From Nitrospira sp. (GTDB lineage: Bacteria; Nitrospirota; Nitrospiria; Nitrospirales; Nitrospiraceae), in NCBI GenBank assembly GCA_024998705.1, contig JACOEF010000205.1, forward strand, positions 1 through 6,368: a stretch of 6,368 bases of DNA. The letters run 5' to 3'. A model generated the notes under the pieces. It saw only the letters and a list, made by a program, of their open reading frames with translations. It did not search any database and was not told the origin of the DNA. This document shows positions 1 through 6,154 of the stretch, piece by piece. Position numbers and translations under genes: made by a program. Numbering within the stretch: the stretch's first letter is position 1; every line of letters begins with the position of its first letter.

Positions 1-1062
1 CCGTTCGCACTAGCCGCGCTGTATGAGTCCCATAAAGATCTCGCGGAAGCGAAGCGGGTTTATGAAACGCTTGCGAAGGACTACGACCAGAAGCCGGCGG
101 GGTTGGATGCCCAGGTCAAAATCGCGCAACTCGACTTCAACGTCGGGCGTCAGGCGGAAGCCGAGCGACGACTGTCGGAAGTGTTGCGGCAGAATCCCCG
201 TTCAGCCCAAGGATTGATCCTGCAAGGCAAAGTGTCTTTGACCGGACGAAACGGGAAGGATGCGGTGCAGGCATTTCGAACAGTCCTTCGTGATCAGCCG
301 GAACTTGCCCATGTGCAGCACCTCCTCGGCCAAGCGTATCTCATGACGGGGGACTCGGCGTTGGCCCGTGAAAGTTTCGAACGGGCCGTGGCGCTCCAAC
401 CCGGACTGGTAGAGGCGGAATTGGCGCTGGTGAGAATGGAAAATCGGAGCGGGCAACCGCAACGCGCCAGAGCGCGCTTGAAAACCATACTGCACTCTCA
501 CCCCGACCATCGGCAGGCGATGGAGCTCTTGTTTAGCTTGGACCTTGCGGCCGGCGATTGGAATCATGCCGCGTCGATTCTGAGCCGTCTGCGGCAATTG
601 GAGGGAGACAGCACCGCTCTCCTGATGGCGGAGGGTAGGTTATACGAGAGTCAAAAGGACTTTGCCCATGCCATCGCCGCCTATGAGCGAGCGGTGACAC
701 TGACGGTCGATGCGCAGGCCCCCCTGGTAGCCGTCGTCCAGCTCGATCTTCACAAGAAACAGCCTGAGCGCGCGAAACGCCGACTGGAGGACATCATCGC
801 CGCCCATCCCAATCATCCGTACGCCCATGGCTTGATGGGAGAGGTGTTGTCCCTCATCGGACGACAGGATTCGGCCAGGGCCCACTTTAATGAAGCGACC
901 AGGATCAATCCGACCTGGGTCACTCCGTGGCTTGACTCAGCGACTCTCTCGCTTTCACAGGGACAGGCGGACAGCGCGATTCGAACGTTGAAAGAAGGCT
1001 TGGCCCCAAACCCGGCCAGTGAAGAGTTGCACATGTTGCTCGCATCGGTGTTGGCAAGCTAA
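1..1062 (+). CDS. TPR-repeat protein of EPS/PEP-CTERM type, 5' part (start outside window, ends at a premature in-frame stop)
   Basis: The frame is open from the first base, so the true start lies upstream; the TTG at 103 is only an internal codon. The 353 visible residues are almost entirely tetratricopeptide repeats of about 34 residues with the usual small, Ala, Gly and Pro positions, for example LLGQAYLMTGDSALARESF, followed by a unit ending ALQP. TPR arrays bind proteins. In EPS loci such proteins (PrsT in PEP-CTERM systems; AlgK, PelB and BcsC elsewhere) act as periplasmic scaffolds between inner-membrane synthesis and outer-membrane export. The frame stops at TAA 1060-1062, in the middle of a repeat: helix A (EELHMLLASVLAS) lies before the stop and helix B (GQVDEAIMAYDAVLRMNP) directly after it in the same frame. 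The gene is therefore probably a single one broken by nonsense mutation or a base error. The TPR assignment is firm; the PrsT-like role is inferred from context. Confidence 0.85.
   Translation, partial: PFALAALYESHKDLAEAKRVYETLAKDYDQKPAGLDAQVKIAQLDFNVGRQAEAERRLSEVLRQNPRSAQGLILQGKVSLTGRNGKDAVQAFRTVLRDQPELAHVQHLLGQAYLMTGDSALARESFERAVALQPGLVEAELALVRMENRSGQPQRARARLKTILHSHPDHRQAMELLFSLDLAAGDWNHAASILSRLRQLEGDSTALLMAEGRLYESQKDFAHAIAAYERAVTLTVDAQAPLVAVVQLDLHKKQPERAKRRLEDIIAAHPNHPYAHGLMGEVLSLIGRQDSARAHFNEATRINPTWVTPWLDSATLSLSQGQADSAIRTLKEGLAPNPASEELHMLLASVLAS
1060..1062 (+). other. In-frame TAA stop inside a TPR unit
   Basis: The codon sits between SVLAS and GQVDEAIMAYDAVL, where TPR proteins usually carry a polar residue before the Gly that starts the turn. 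A single C-to-T change from CAA (Gln) would create it; AAA (Lys) or GAA (Glu) are also one step away. The frame is uninterrupted on both sides, so no indel is needed to explain it. Confidence 0.85.
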
Positions 1063-1083
1063 GGACAGGTCGATGAAGCCATC

Positions 1084-1485
1084 ATGGCCTATGACGCCGT
1101 GCTGCGTATGAATCCGCGCAATGTTTTTTCAGCGAACAATCTCGCGTCGTTGCTGGCGGATCACAAAAGCGACGCACCGAACTTGGAGCGTGCCTTTTTA
1201 TTGAGCCGTGAATTCGAAAGAGAGGCTCCACACCCGCTGTTTCTCGATACGCTGGCATGGGTGCGGCTAAAGATGGGGCATCTCGAAGATGCACTTCGCA
1301 TCATGCGGCAAGCGATTGTGAAGGCCCCGGACCTCCCGGTCCTCAATTATCACCTCGGCGCGGCACTCTATCAGTCAGGCCGGAATGTCGAAGCCAAGGG
1401 GTATCTGGCGAAAGCGCTGAAGAGCACAGAACAATTCCAAGGCCGACGTGAAGCGCAACAGTTGCTCGCCCGGACGAGCGGATAG
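1084..1485 (+). CDS. TPR-repeat protein, 3' part (continuation of the frame interrupted at 1060)
   Basis: This is the same reading frame as the upstream TPR fragment, resuming directly after TAA 1060-1062; ATG 1084 is the first in-frame ATG. It encodes 133 residues with about three TPR-like units and ends at TAG 1483-1485. The stretch with NNLASLL, then LDTLAWVRLKMGHLEDAL, then LNYHLGAALYQSGRNVEA has the pattern I associate with the C-terminal repeats of PrsT-type TPR proteins (NNLAW, DTLGW, yHL). That supports it being the natural C-terminus of the upstream gene. As a separate gene it would have only a distant AAGGA (1061-1065, 18 nt before the ATG) as ribosome site and no signal peptide. 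Reinitiation after the TAA is conceivable, but the product would lack its export signal. Best read as the distal piece of one interrupted gene. Confidence 0.75.
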   Translation: MAYDAVLRMNPRNVFSANNLASLLADHKSDAPNLERAFLLSREFEREAPHPLFLDTLAWVRLKMGHLEDALRIMRQAIVKAPDLPVLNYHLGAALYQSGRNVEAKGYLAKALKSTEQFQGRREAQQLLARTSG

Positions 1486-1488
1486 GAG
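1484..1488 (+). promoter_or_regulatory. Ribosome binding site of the polysaccharide export gene
   Basis: AGGAG overlaps the TAG stop of the TPR gene and lies 9 nt before ATG 1498. It fixes the start of the export gene and shows tight operon packing. Confidence 0.75.
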
Positions 1489-1497
1489 TCGTAAACC

Positions 1498-2109
1498 ATG
1501 CCGTGCAGTTTTCAGATCGTTCAGAGAATCGCGTTCGGATTGATCATAGGGCTGTGGCTAACCTCCACCGTGAGCTGCCAATACGCTGATGTGCGCAGCC
1601 CATCTCAGGAGGCACCGAATGCCGACCAGGGGTATCAGCTCGGCCCGGAAGATGTGCTCCTCATTTCCGTCTGGAAAGACGAGCACTTGACTAGAGAGGT
1701 CGTCGTCCGGCCGGATGGCATGATTTCCTTTCCCCTGGTCGGAGATGTGGCGGCTGAAGGGCGAACGGTGGAGGAGCTGCGCATAGACCTCGCCAAACGA
1801 TTGATCAAATATATTCCCGCGGTCAACATCACGGTGGCCGTCATCAAACCGTTGAGTTATAAGGTGTATGTCGTCGGGAGAGTGGCGAAACCCGGCGAAT
1901 TCCTGGTCGGCCACTATACCGATGTCCTCCAAGCCTTGAGCCTCGCGGGAGGATTGACACCCTTTGCGGCAGAAAACGACATCAAGGTCGTGCGCCGCGT
2001 CATGGGGCAGCAGCAGACCTTTCCGTTTCGTTACGGTGATGTGCGAAAAGGTATCGATCTGGAGCAGAATATCATCTTACAGCGCGGCGACGTCGTGATG
2101 GTGCCGTAA
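1498..2109 (+). CDS. Short Wza-type polysaccharide export (OPX) protein with a single SLBB domain
   Basis: This is a periplasmic or outer-membrane-anchored exporter component that guides polysaccharide from the inner-membrane machinery to the outer membrane. Residues 11-26 form a hydrophobic signal segment ending at Cys27 (STVSC), a weak lipobox, so it may be a lipoprotein. Residues about 45-120 are the poly_export domain, with the family pattern YQLGPEDVLLISVWKDEHLT, VVRPDGMISFPLVGDVAAEG and then a TVEEL helix. About 127-175 is one SLBB beta-grasp domain (YKVYVVGRVAKPGEFLVG, then LQALSLAGGLTPFA). The chain ends soon after with LQRGDVVMVP. At 203 aa it is far shorter than E. coli Wza (about 380 aa) and shows neither further SLBB repeats nor the C-terminal amphipathic helix that forms Wza's outer-membrane pore. 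That fits the short OPX class thought to rely on a partner porin. The start at ATG 1498 is supported by AGGAG. Confidence 0.93.
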   Translation: MPCSFQIVQRIAFGLIIGLWLTSTVSCQYADVRSPSQEAPNADQGYQLGPEDVLLISVWKDEHLTREVVVRPDGMISFPLVGDVAAEGRTVEELRIDLAKRLIKYIPAVNITVAVIKPLSYKVYVVGRVAKPGEFLVGHYTDVLQALSLAGGLTPFAAENDIKVVRRVMGQQQTFPFRYGDVRKGIDLEQNIILQRGDVVMVP

Positions 2110-2112
2110 CTC

Positions 2113-3345
2113 GTGAAGTTGTCGCTCACTTGCATGAGAGCATTGAGAGGTGGGCAGGCCAAAAGGCACCTGTCTTATTTTTCGATTGTGGCTCTCGTCT
2201 TGACCATCACCGCTCCCTGTCTCGCGGCCGAATGGTCTCTGACGCCCTCGATGAGCACCAAGGCGTATTACAATAACAATCTGTTGCTGACTCCGTTTCC
2301 GCATGATCCAACCTATGGTTATTGGATCTCTCCTGCGGCGGAGTTTGCAGGAAAAACAGAACGACTTGAGGTGAGTGGGAGAGCAGCGCTGGACTTCGTG
2401 GACTATTATGGTGGCGAGCCCAACCGATTCACGAATGTATTCTTGCCGTTGACGATGAAGTACCGGACAGAGCGAGATGAATGGGGATTCACCGGCGGAT
2501 TCACCAGGGACAACACTTTGATGGGGGAATTATTGACGACCGGCATCGTGTTACGATTCACCCAACGAAACCTGTGGAATGTGAATCCGAGTTGGACAAG
2601 AATGATCACTGAAAAGTTTGGTTTTCAAAGCACATTCCAGTTCAGTGATGCGAGTTATCAAGACGGCCTCCGTCTCGGGCTGGTCGACTATCAGGTGTTC
2701 GGAGGAACGGCCGGGTTCCTCTATCACGTGACGGAACGTGATGATGTGCAAATAGCTGCAACTTACACCAACTTCCATACGACCAATGCTCCTTTTGGAC
2801 TTAGGGCCTATTACCCGGGAGCCATGTTGACTGTCACTCACATCTTTACGGAGGGGTTGAAGGCCACAGCCTATGGTGGACCACGATTTGTGAGTTCCAC
2901 GAACCAGGGCGGCGGGTTTAGTCAGACGACAAAAGACACGATCTGGATATACGGGGCAAGTCTGACGCAACAGTTCGAGCGAGCGAGCCTGCAACTGAGC
3001 GTGACCCGCGATATCTTTCCCAGCGGATTTGGCCTCCTACTCCAGACTGATCGTATTGGAGCATTTACCTCTTATAACCTCACCGACACCTTGACGGCTT
3101 CCTTGGATGCTTCAGGGTATATGGTGTCAGGGGTGACCAGTCAGGCTCGAGGCGGCACACTTCCAACGCAGCAACTATTTTACCTCACACCGAAGCTGGC
3201 CTGGCACTTTTCGGAATGGTGGAGGGCCGAAGCCTCCTACGGTTATCGCTGGCGCGATTTGGAGACCTTGAACGAACCGGTCATGTCGAATACCCTCATG
3301 TTCATGTTGACTTATTATCCGCCGAAACTAGCCATCTCGAATTAG
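2113..3345 (+). CDS. Predicted outer-membrane beta-barrel protein of the EPS locus (possible export porin)
   Basis: The 410-residue product has a basic N-terminus, a hydrophobic core (about residues 21-37, YFSIVALVLTITAPCLA) and a signal-peptidase-like site near residues 38-39 before EWSLTP. The rest alternates polar and hydrophobic residues in many short strands rich in Tyr, Phe and Trp with Gly/Asn/Asp turns, such as LALDF-like, FGFQSTFQFSDASY, AYYPGAMLTVTHIF, KLAWHFSEWWRAEASYGYRW and the last strand NTLMFMLTYYP. This is typical of an outer-membrane barrel, perhaps 14-18 strands. No catalytic motif is visible. It follows the export gene by 3 nt, implying translational coupling; start choice is uncertain because GTG 2113 lacks a good ribosome site, and ATG 2134, in frame, also leaves a complete signal peptide. 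In EPS loci of XrtA type a barrel protein is common but poorly characterised. I infer that it could be the outer-membrane pore for the short exporter upstream. Confidence 0.85.
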   Translation: MKLSLTCMRALRGGQAKRHLSYFSIVALVLTITAPCLAAEWSLTPSMSTKAYYNNNLLLTPFPHDPTYGYWISPAAEFAGKTERLEVSGRAALDFVDYYGGEPNRFTNVFLPLTMKYRTERDEWGFTGGFTRDNTLMGELLTTGIVLRFTQRNLWNVNPSWTRMITEKFGFQSTFQFSDASYQDGLRLGLVDYQVFGGTAGFLYHVTERDDVQIAATYTNFHTTNAPFGLRAYYPGAMLTVTHIFTEGLKATAYGGPRFVSSTNQGGGFSQTTKDTIWIYGASLTQQFERASLQLSVTRDIFPSGFGLLLQTDRIGAFTSYNLTDTLTASLDASGYMVSGVTSQARGGTLPTQQLFYLTPKLAWHFSEWWRAEASYGYRWRDLETLNEPVMSNTLMFMLTYYPPKLAISN

Positions 3346-3360
3346 GCTTGAGGATTAGGA

Positions 3361-3367
3361 AAGAGGA
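3361..3367 (+). promoter_or_regulatory. Ribosome binding site of the Wzz/GumC gene
   Basis: AAGAGGA lies 6 nt before ATG 3374 within the 28-nt gap after the barrel gene, and supports that start. Confidence 0.7.
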
Positions 3368-3373
3368 CATTCC

Positions 3374-5143
3374 ATGGCAGGTCAGCCGCAATCCCAAGAA
3401 CCAGAATCTGCAATCAATCTCGGAGACTACCTTGCGATATTCAAGCGCCGAAGAGCCGTTGTGTTCCTCGCAGGAGGGATCCTCCTGTGTCTTAGCCTGG
3501 CCGCGGCAGTCCTCTGGCCTCCAACCTTTAAGTCCACCGCTACCATTCTTATCGAAGAGCAGGAGGTTCCGGCAGAATTGGTCCACAGCACCATCACGAG
3601 TTATGCCGACCAACGGATTGAAATGATCAAGCAGCAGGTCATGAGTCGTTCCAGTCTCTGGAAGGTCGTGGAACAGTACAATCTGTATCCAGACATGAGA
3701 CGTGACAACCCCACCGAAGAGGTTGTTAAGCGCTTTATCAAGGATATCGAAGTGGAGGTGATCAGTGCAGACGTCATCGACAAACGGACCCAACATGCCA
3801 CCAAGGCAACCATCGCGTTCACCGTTTCTTATAATAGCGGATCGCCTGACACAGCCCAACGCGTGGCGAATGAGCTGACCAGTCTGTTTCTCGGTGAGAA
3901 TCTCAAGAGCCGTGAACGGCAGGCGCAGGAGACCACCACCTTCCTCAAACAGGAGGCGGAGGGCCTTGCGGCGCATATCGAGGAAGTGGAAGCCAAACTC
4001 GCCAAGTTCAAACAGCGGGCGAGCGGCGCGTTGCCCGAGTTAATGCCGTTGAATCTCCAAATGATGAACCAGGCGGACCGTGAGCTGATGGACCTCGATC
4101 AACAGATCCGCAGCCTTGAGGAGCGAAAGTCGTATCTCGATGGAGAATTGGCGACGATCAAACCGAATACGCCCATCCTGTCCGTCACCGGAGAACGTAT
4201 CCTCGATAGCGTGGAGCGGTTAAGCGGGCTCCGGGCCGAATATGCCGGTGCGAGCGCCAACCTTTCCCCCGATCATCCGGACGTGATCAAGATGAAGCAG
4301 GAAATCTCCGCACTGGAGAAGGAAACCGGCGCGAATCCGGAAACCCAGGAGATCGCCAAGCAATTGATCGATGCGCGAGCCAGGCAGGCCACACTCGCCG
4401 ACCGTCTCGGGAAGGACCACCCCGACGTGCTTCAGGCCACCCGAACCATCGGGGCGCTCGAGCGGGAGCTCAGCCGGATCGGGACCACTCCAGGTAATAA
4501 TCCAATGCAACGACCTGAGAATCCGGCCTACATCAATATTCAGGCGCAACTCAATTCGGTGAATTCTTCGCTGGAAGCGCTGAAAACCAGCCGCACGACC
4601 ATCAAGCGGCGCCTCCAGGATTATGCCAAACGCATTGAGCGGACACCCGAACTGGAGCCAGACTATCTCGTTCTCGCGCGCGACCGCGACACCTCAGCTC
4701 AAAAGTACCAGGACATTCGCTCGCGACTCCTGGAAGCCAAGGTGTCGGAAGGCCTCGAGGTGCAACGGAAAGGCGAACGATTTTCGCTCATCGATCCGCC
4801 GGGGATGCCGGAGTCACCTGAAAAACCGAACCGGAAGGCCATTGTATTGTTGGGGTTCATCCTGGCGTTAGCGGGCGGCGCAGGAAGCGCGGCAGTCGCG
4901 GAGCACCTCGACCGCTCGATTCGCACGCCGGAACAAGTGGTTCGATTGACGCAGGCCTTCCCGTTGGCTGTCATTCCCTATATGCCGAACAGGGAAGACC
5001 TCGCTCGCGCGTTGAAACGCAGGAGAATGATTCGTACCGCAAGCTTAGGGGCCCTGGTCTTGCTTCTACTCGTGAGTCATCTCTTCTGGACTCCCTTGGA
5101 TGTGCTCTGGTACGCAACGCTGAAGCGGTTCGGCGTGGAATGA
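3374..5143 (+). CDS. GumC/Wzz-type polysaccharide co-polymerase (chain-length determinant), kinase-less
   Basis: This inner-membrane protein sets polymer length and links synthesis to export. The N-terminal Wzz domain starts with INLGDYLAIFKRRR and TM1 (about 28-48), followed by the typical STATILIEEQEVP strand. A long periplasmic helical region (about 190-425) is coiled-coil-like. A conserved region (about 426-485, LEPDYLVLARDRDTSAQKYQ and then LIDPPGMPESPEKPNRK) carries the proline-rich motif preceding TM2 (about 489-509). A third hydrophobic segment lies at about 555-572, followed by FWTPLDVLWYATLKRFGVE. There is no Walker motif, so the BY-kinase is a separate protein, encoded next. With a cytoplasmic N-terminus and three TM segments the C-terminus would be periplasmic. 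Two similar segments around residues 297-319 and 345-367 (each with DHPDV and then ALE-K/R-E) suggest an internal duplication. At 589 aa it is a normal to large GumC-type protein. Close to XrtA-associated chain-length proteins. Confidence 0.93.
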   Translation: MAGQPQSQEPESAINLGDYLAIFKRRRAVVFLAGGILLCLSLAAAVLWPPTFKSTATILIEEQEVPAELVHSTITSYADQRIEMIKQQVMSRSSLWKVVEQYNLYPDMRRDNPTEEVVKRFIKDIEVEVISADVIDKRTQHATKATIAFTVSYNSGSPDTAQRVANELTSLFLGENLKSRERQAQETTTFLKQEAEGLAAHIEEVEAKLAKFKQRASGALPELMPLNLQMMNQADRELMDLDQQIRSLEERKSYLDGELATIKPNTPILSVTGERILDSVERLSGLRAEYAGASANLSPDHPDVIKMKQEISALEKETGANPETQEIAKQLIDARARQATLADRLGKDHPDVLQATRTIGALERELSRIGTTPGNNPMQRPENPAYINIQAQLNSVNSSLEALKTSRTTIKRRLQDYAKRIERTPELEPDYLVLARDRDTSAQKYQDIRSRLLEAKVSEGLEVQRKGERFSLIDPPGMPESPEKPNRKAIVLLGFILALAGGAGSAAVAEHLDRSIRTPEQVVRLTQAFPLAVIPYMPNREDLARALKRRRMIRTASLGALVLLLLVSHLFWTPLDVLWYATLKRFGVE

Positions 5144-5175
5144 TCGTGGTCAGGTGTCACAGGTGATGCACGATC
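5142..5175 (+). other. Inverted repeat in the wzz-kinase gap
   Basis: GATCGTG at 5142-5148 and CACGATC at 5169-5175 are perfect 7-nt complements around a 20-nt loop; TCA and TGA inside the loop could add three pairs after a small asymmetric bulge. The repeat overlaps the stop of the co-polymerase gene. No U-tract follows, so it is not a standard intrinsic terminator. It might be an RNA stability or attenuation element, or chance. Confidence 0.3.
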
Positions 5176-5202
5176 GTCGGAACGTTTCACGAAGGACGAA
5201 CT

Positions 5203-5210
5203 AAAGGGGA
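5203..5210 (+). promoter_or_regulatory. Ribosome binding site of the kinase gene
   Basis: AAAGGGGA lies 5 nt before ATG 5216 and supports independent initiation of the kinase rather than fusion to the co-polymerase. Confidence 0.65.
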
Positions 5211-5215
5211 TTGCC

Positions 5216-6040
5216 ATGGAATGGTTTCAAGCCGCGCTTGATCGATACAAACAGCAACAGCCTCAGAATCGTCCTGCGTCCAGGGTCAACCGCGGTCCGT
5301 CCGCTCGAACAGCTCCTGCTCAAATCGTCTACACCCGGACACGGTCGCTCCACATTCCTGAAGCGGTGTTGCGGGAGCGTCGCATCATTGCTGGTTTTGG
5401 GGGCGGGCAGTTCGTCGATGCCTTCAAGATTCTTCGCACTCAGATCACTCATCGAATGCGCGAGAAAGGCTGGAACGTGATCGGCGTGATCAGCCCCGGC
5501 CTGGGGGAGGGCAAAACGCTCACAGCAGTAAACCTTGCCGTAAGCCTGGCGATGGACGTCACCCAATCGGTCTTGCTCGTGGATGCCAATCTCCAGAGTC
5601 CCACCATCCACGAAGTGTTCGATCTCGGCCCCAGCGAAGGGTTGGCCAACTATCTCCTCGACGATACCCCGCTGGAAGATCTGTTGATCCATCCCGGCAT
5701 CGGCCGGTTTGTGCTGCTTCCGGGCGGACGAGCTGTGCCACACTCAGCAGAGGCCTTGACCTCTCCCAGGATGATTGCCTTGGTGGAAGAACTGAAACAT
5801 CGCTACCACTCGCGGATCATCATGTTCGATCTGCCGCCGCTCCTAAACACATCCGACGTGCTGGCCTTTTCACCCTATATCGACGCGCTGCTGTTGGTCA
5901 TCGAAGAAGGGCAGACGAAAGTCGAGGATGTCGAACGAGCGTTGTCGTTGGTGAAGCACTCAACCCCGGTGCTTGGCACGGTTTTGAACAAAGCGGGGCG
6001 GGCGGGGATCGGCCCGGCTGAGATGAAGAAACTCGTCTGA
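5216..6040 (+). CDS. CpsD/CapB-type bacterial tyrosine kinase (Wzc-like ATPase), separate from its co-polymerase
   Basis: This is a cytoplasmic P-loop BY-kinase that would control the assembly state of the upstream co-polymerase through ATP-dependent autophosphorylation. After a variable N-terminus (1-60) comes DAFKILRTQI (about 68-77), matching the family EAFRxLRTN motif that mediates oligomer contacts. Walker A is SPGLGEGKT (93-101, Lys100), Walker A' is VLLVDANLQSPTIHEVF (119-135, Asp123; Asn125 stands where Asp is usual) and Walker B is IIMFDLPP (201-208, Asp205). LLPGGRAVPHSAEALTSPRM and VLGTVLNKAG also match the family. The encoded C-terminus ends abruptly at EMKKLV with no tyrosine cluster, although BY-kinases usually end in one. 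The same frame continues for 37 codons after TGA 6038-6040, so the gene may be truncated by a nonsense mutation or base error. It starts 72 nt after the co-polymerase gene and in the same frame. Confidence 0.9.
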   Translation: MEWFQAALDRYKQQQPQNRPASRVNRGPSARTAPAQIVYTRTRSLHIPEAVLRERRIIAGFGGGQFVDAFKILRTQITHRMREKGWNVIGVISPGLGEGKTLTAVNLAVSLAMDVTQSVLLVDANLQSPTIHEVFDLGPSEGLANYLLDDTPLEDLLIHPGIGRFVLLPGGRAVPHSAEALTSPRMIALVEELKHRYHSRIIMFDLPPLLNTSDVLAFSPYIDALLLVIEEGQTKVEDVERALSLVKHSTPVLGTVLNKAGRAGIGPAEMKKLV

Positions 6041-6154
6041 TCGTTCGAACAGCCGATGTACAAAGCGGTATGGGCTTGGACACAGGTCCGGCAGCTGTTG
6101 AATGGGAACCGTTACTTGCAGGACAATACCAACGCACGTTCCTTCACACCATGA
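6041..6154 (+). other. In-frame open extension after the kinase stop, ending in an ATGA overlap with the next gene
   Basis: After TGA 6038-6040 the kinase frame stays open for 37 codons (SFEQPMYKAVWAWTQVRQLL, then NGNRYLQDN and on to SFTP) and closes at TGA 6152-6154. That stop overlaps the ATG at 6151 as ATGA, the classic arrangement of coupled operon genes. About 25 of 37 third positions are G or C, against about 15 of 36 in the adjacent frame read from 6043. It looks like a lost kinase tail with two tyrosines, but it could equally be plain intergenic DNA; the 110-nt stretch otherwise holds no ribosome site or terminator that I can see. Confidence 0.45.

Noticed and set aside
3302..3976. 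A 224-codon open frame on the minus strand.
   Set aside because: It runs antisense across the end of the barrel gene and the start of the co-polymerase gene, and has no recognisable domain. It is a shadow of real coding sequence, as are the minus-strand frames at 5201-5743 and 202-597.
5141..5216. The co-polymerase and kinase genes are in the same frame with only TGA 5141-5143 between them and 24 open codons in the gap, suggesting a readthrough Wzc-like fusion.
   Set aside because: The kinase has its own ribosome site and start, 24 open codons are likely by chance, and the third membrane segment of the co-polymerase would place a fused kinase in the periplasm without ATP. Split pairs are normal in this family.
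1060..6040. Alternative genetic code or selenocysteine recoding to explain the internal TAA and TGA.
   Set aside because: The two codons differ, and TAA, TAG and TGA all terminate other genes in the window (2107, 1483, 3343, 5141). No selenocysteine-type structure stands out, and neither position is a redox site.
6043..6050. Perfect palindrome GTTCGAAC just after the kinase stop.
   Set aside because: A single 8-nt palindrome is expected by chance in this length, and there is no neighbouring promoter or second copy to suggest an operator.
6070..6150. Upstream in-frame ATG 6070 as the start of the oxidoreductase.
   Set aside because: There is no ribosome site, codon use in 6070-6150 is poor in this frame, and the family normally begins with the MKQ-like residues found at 6151.
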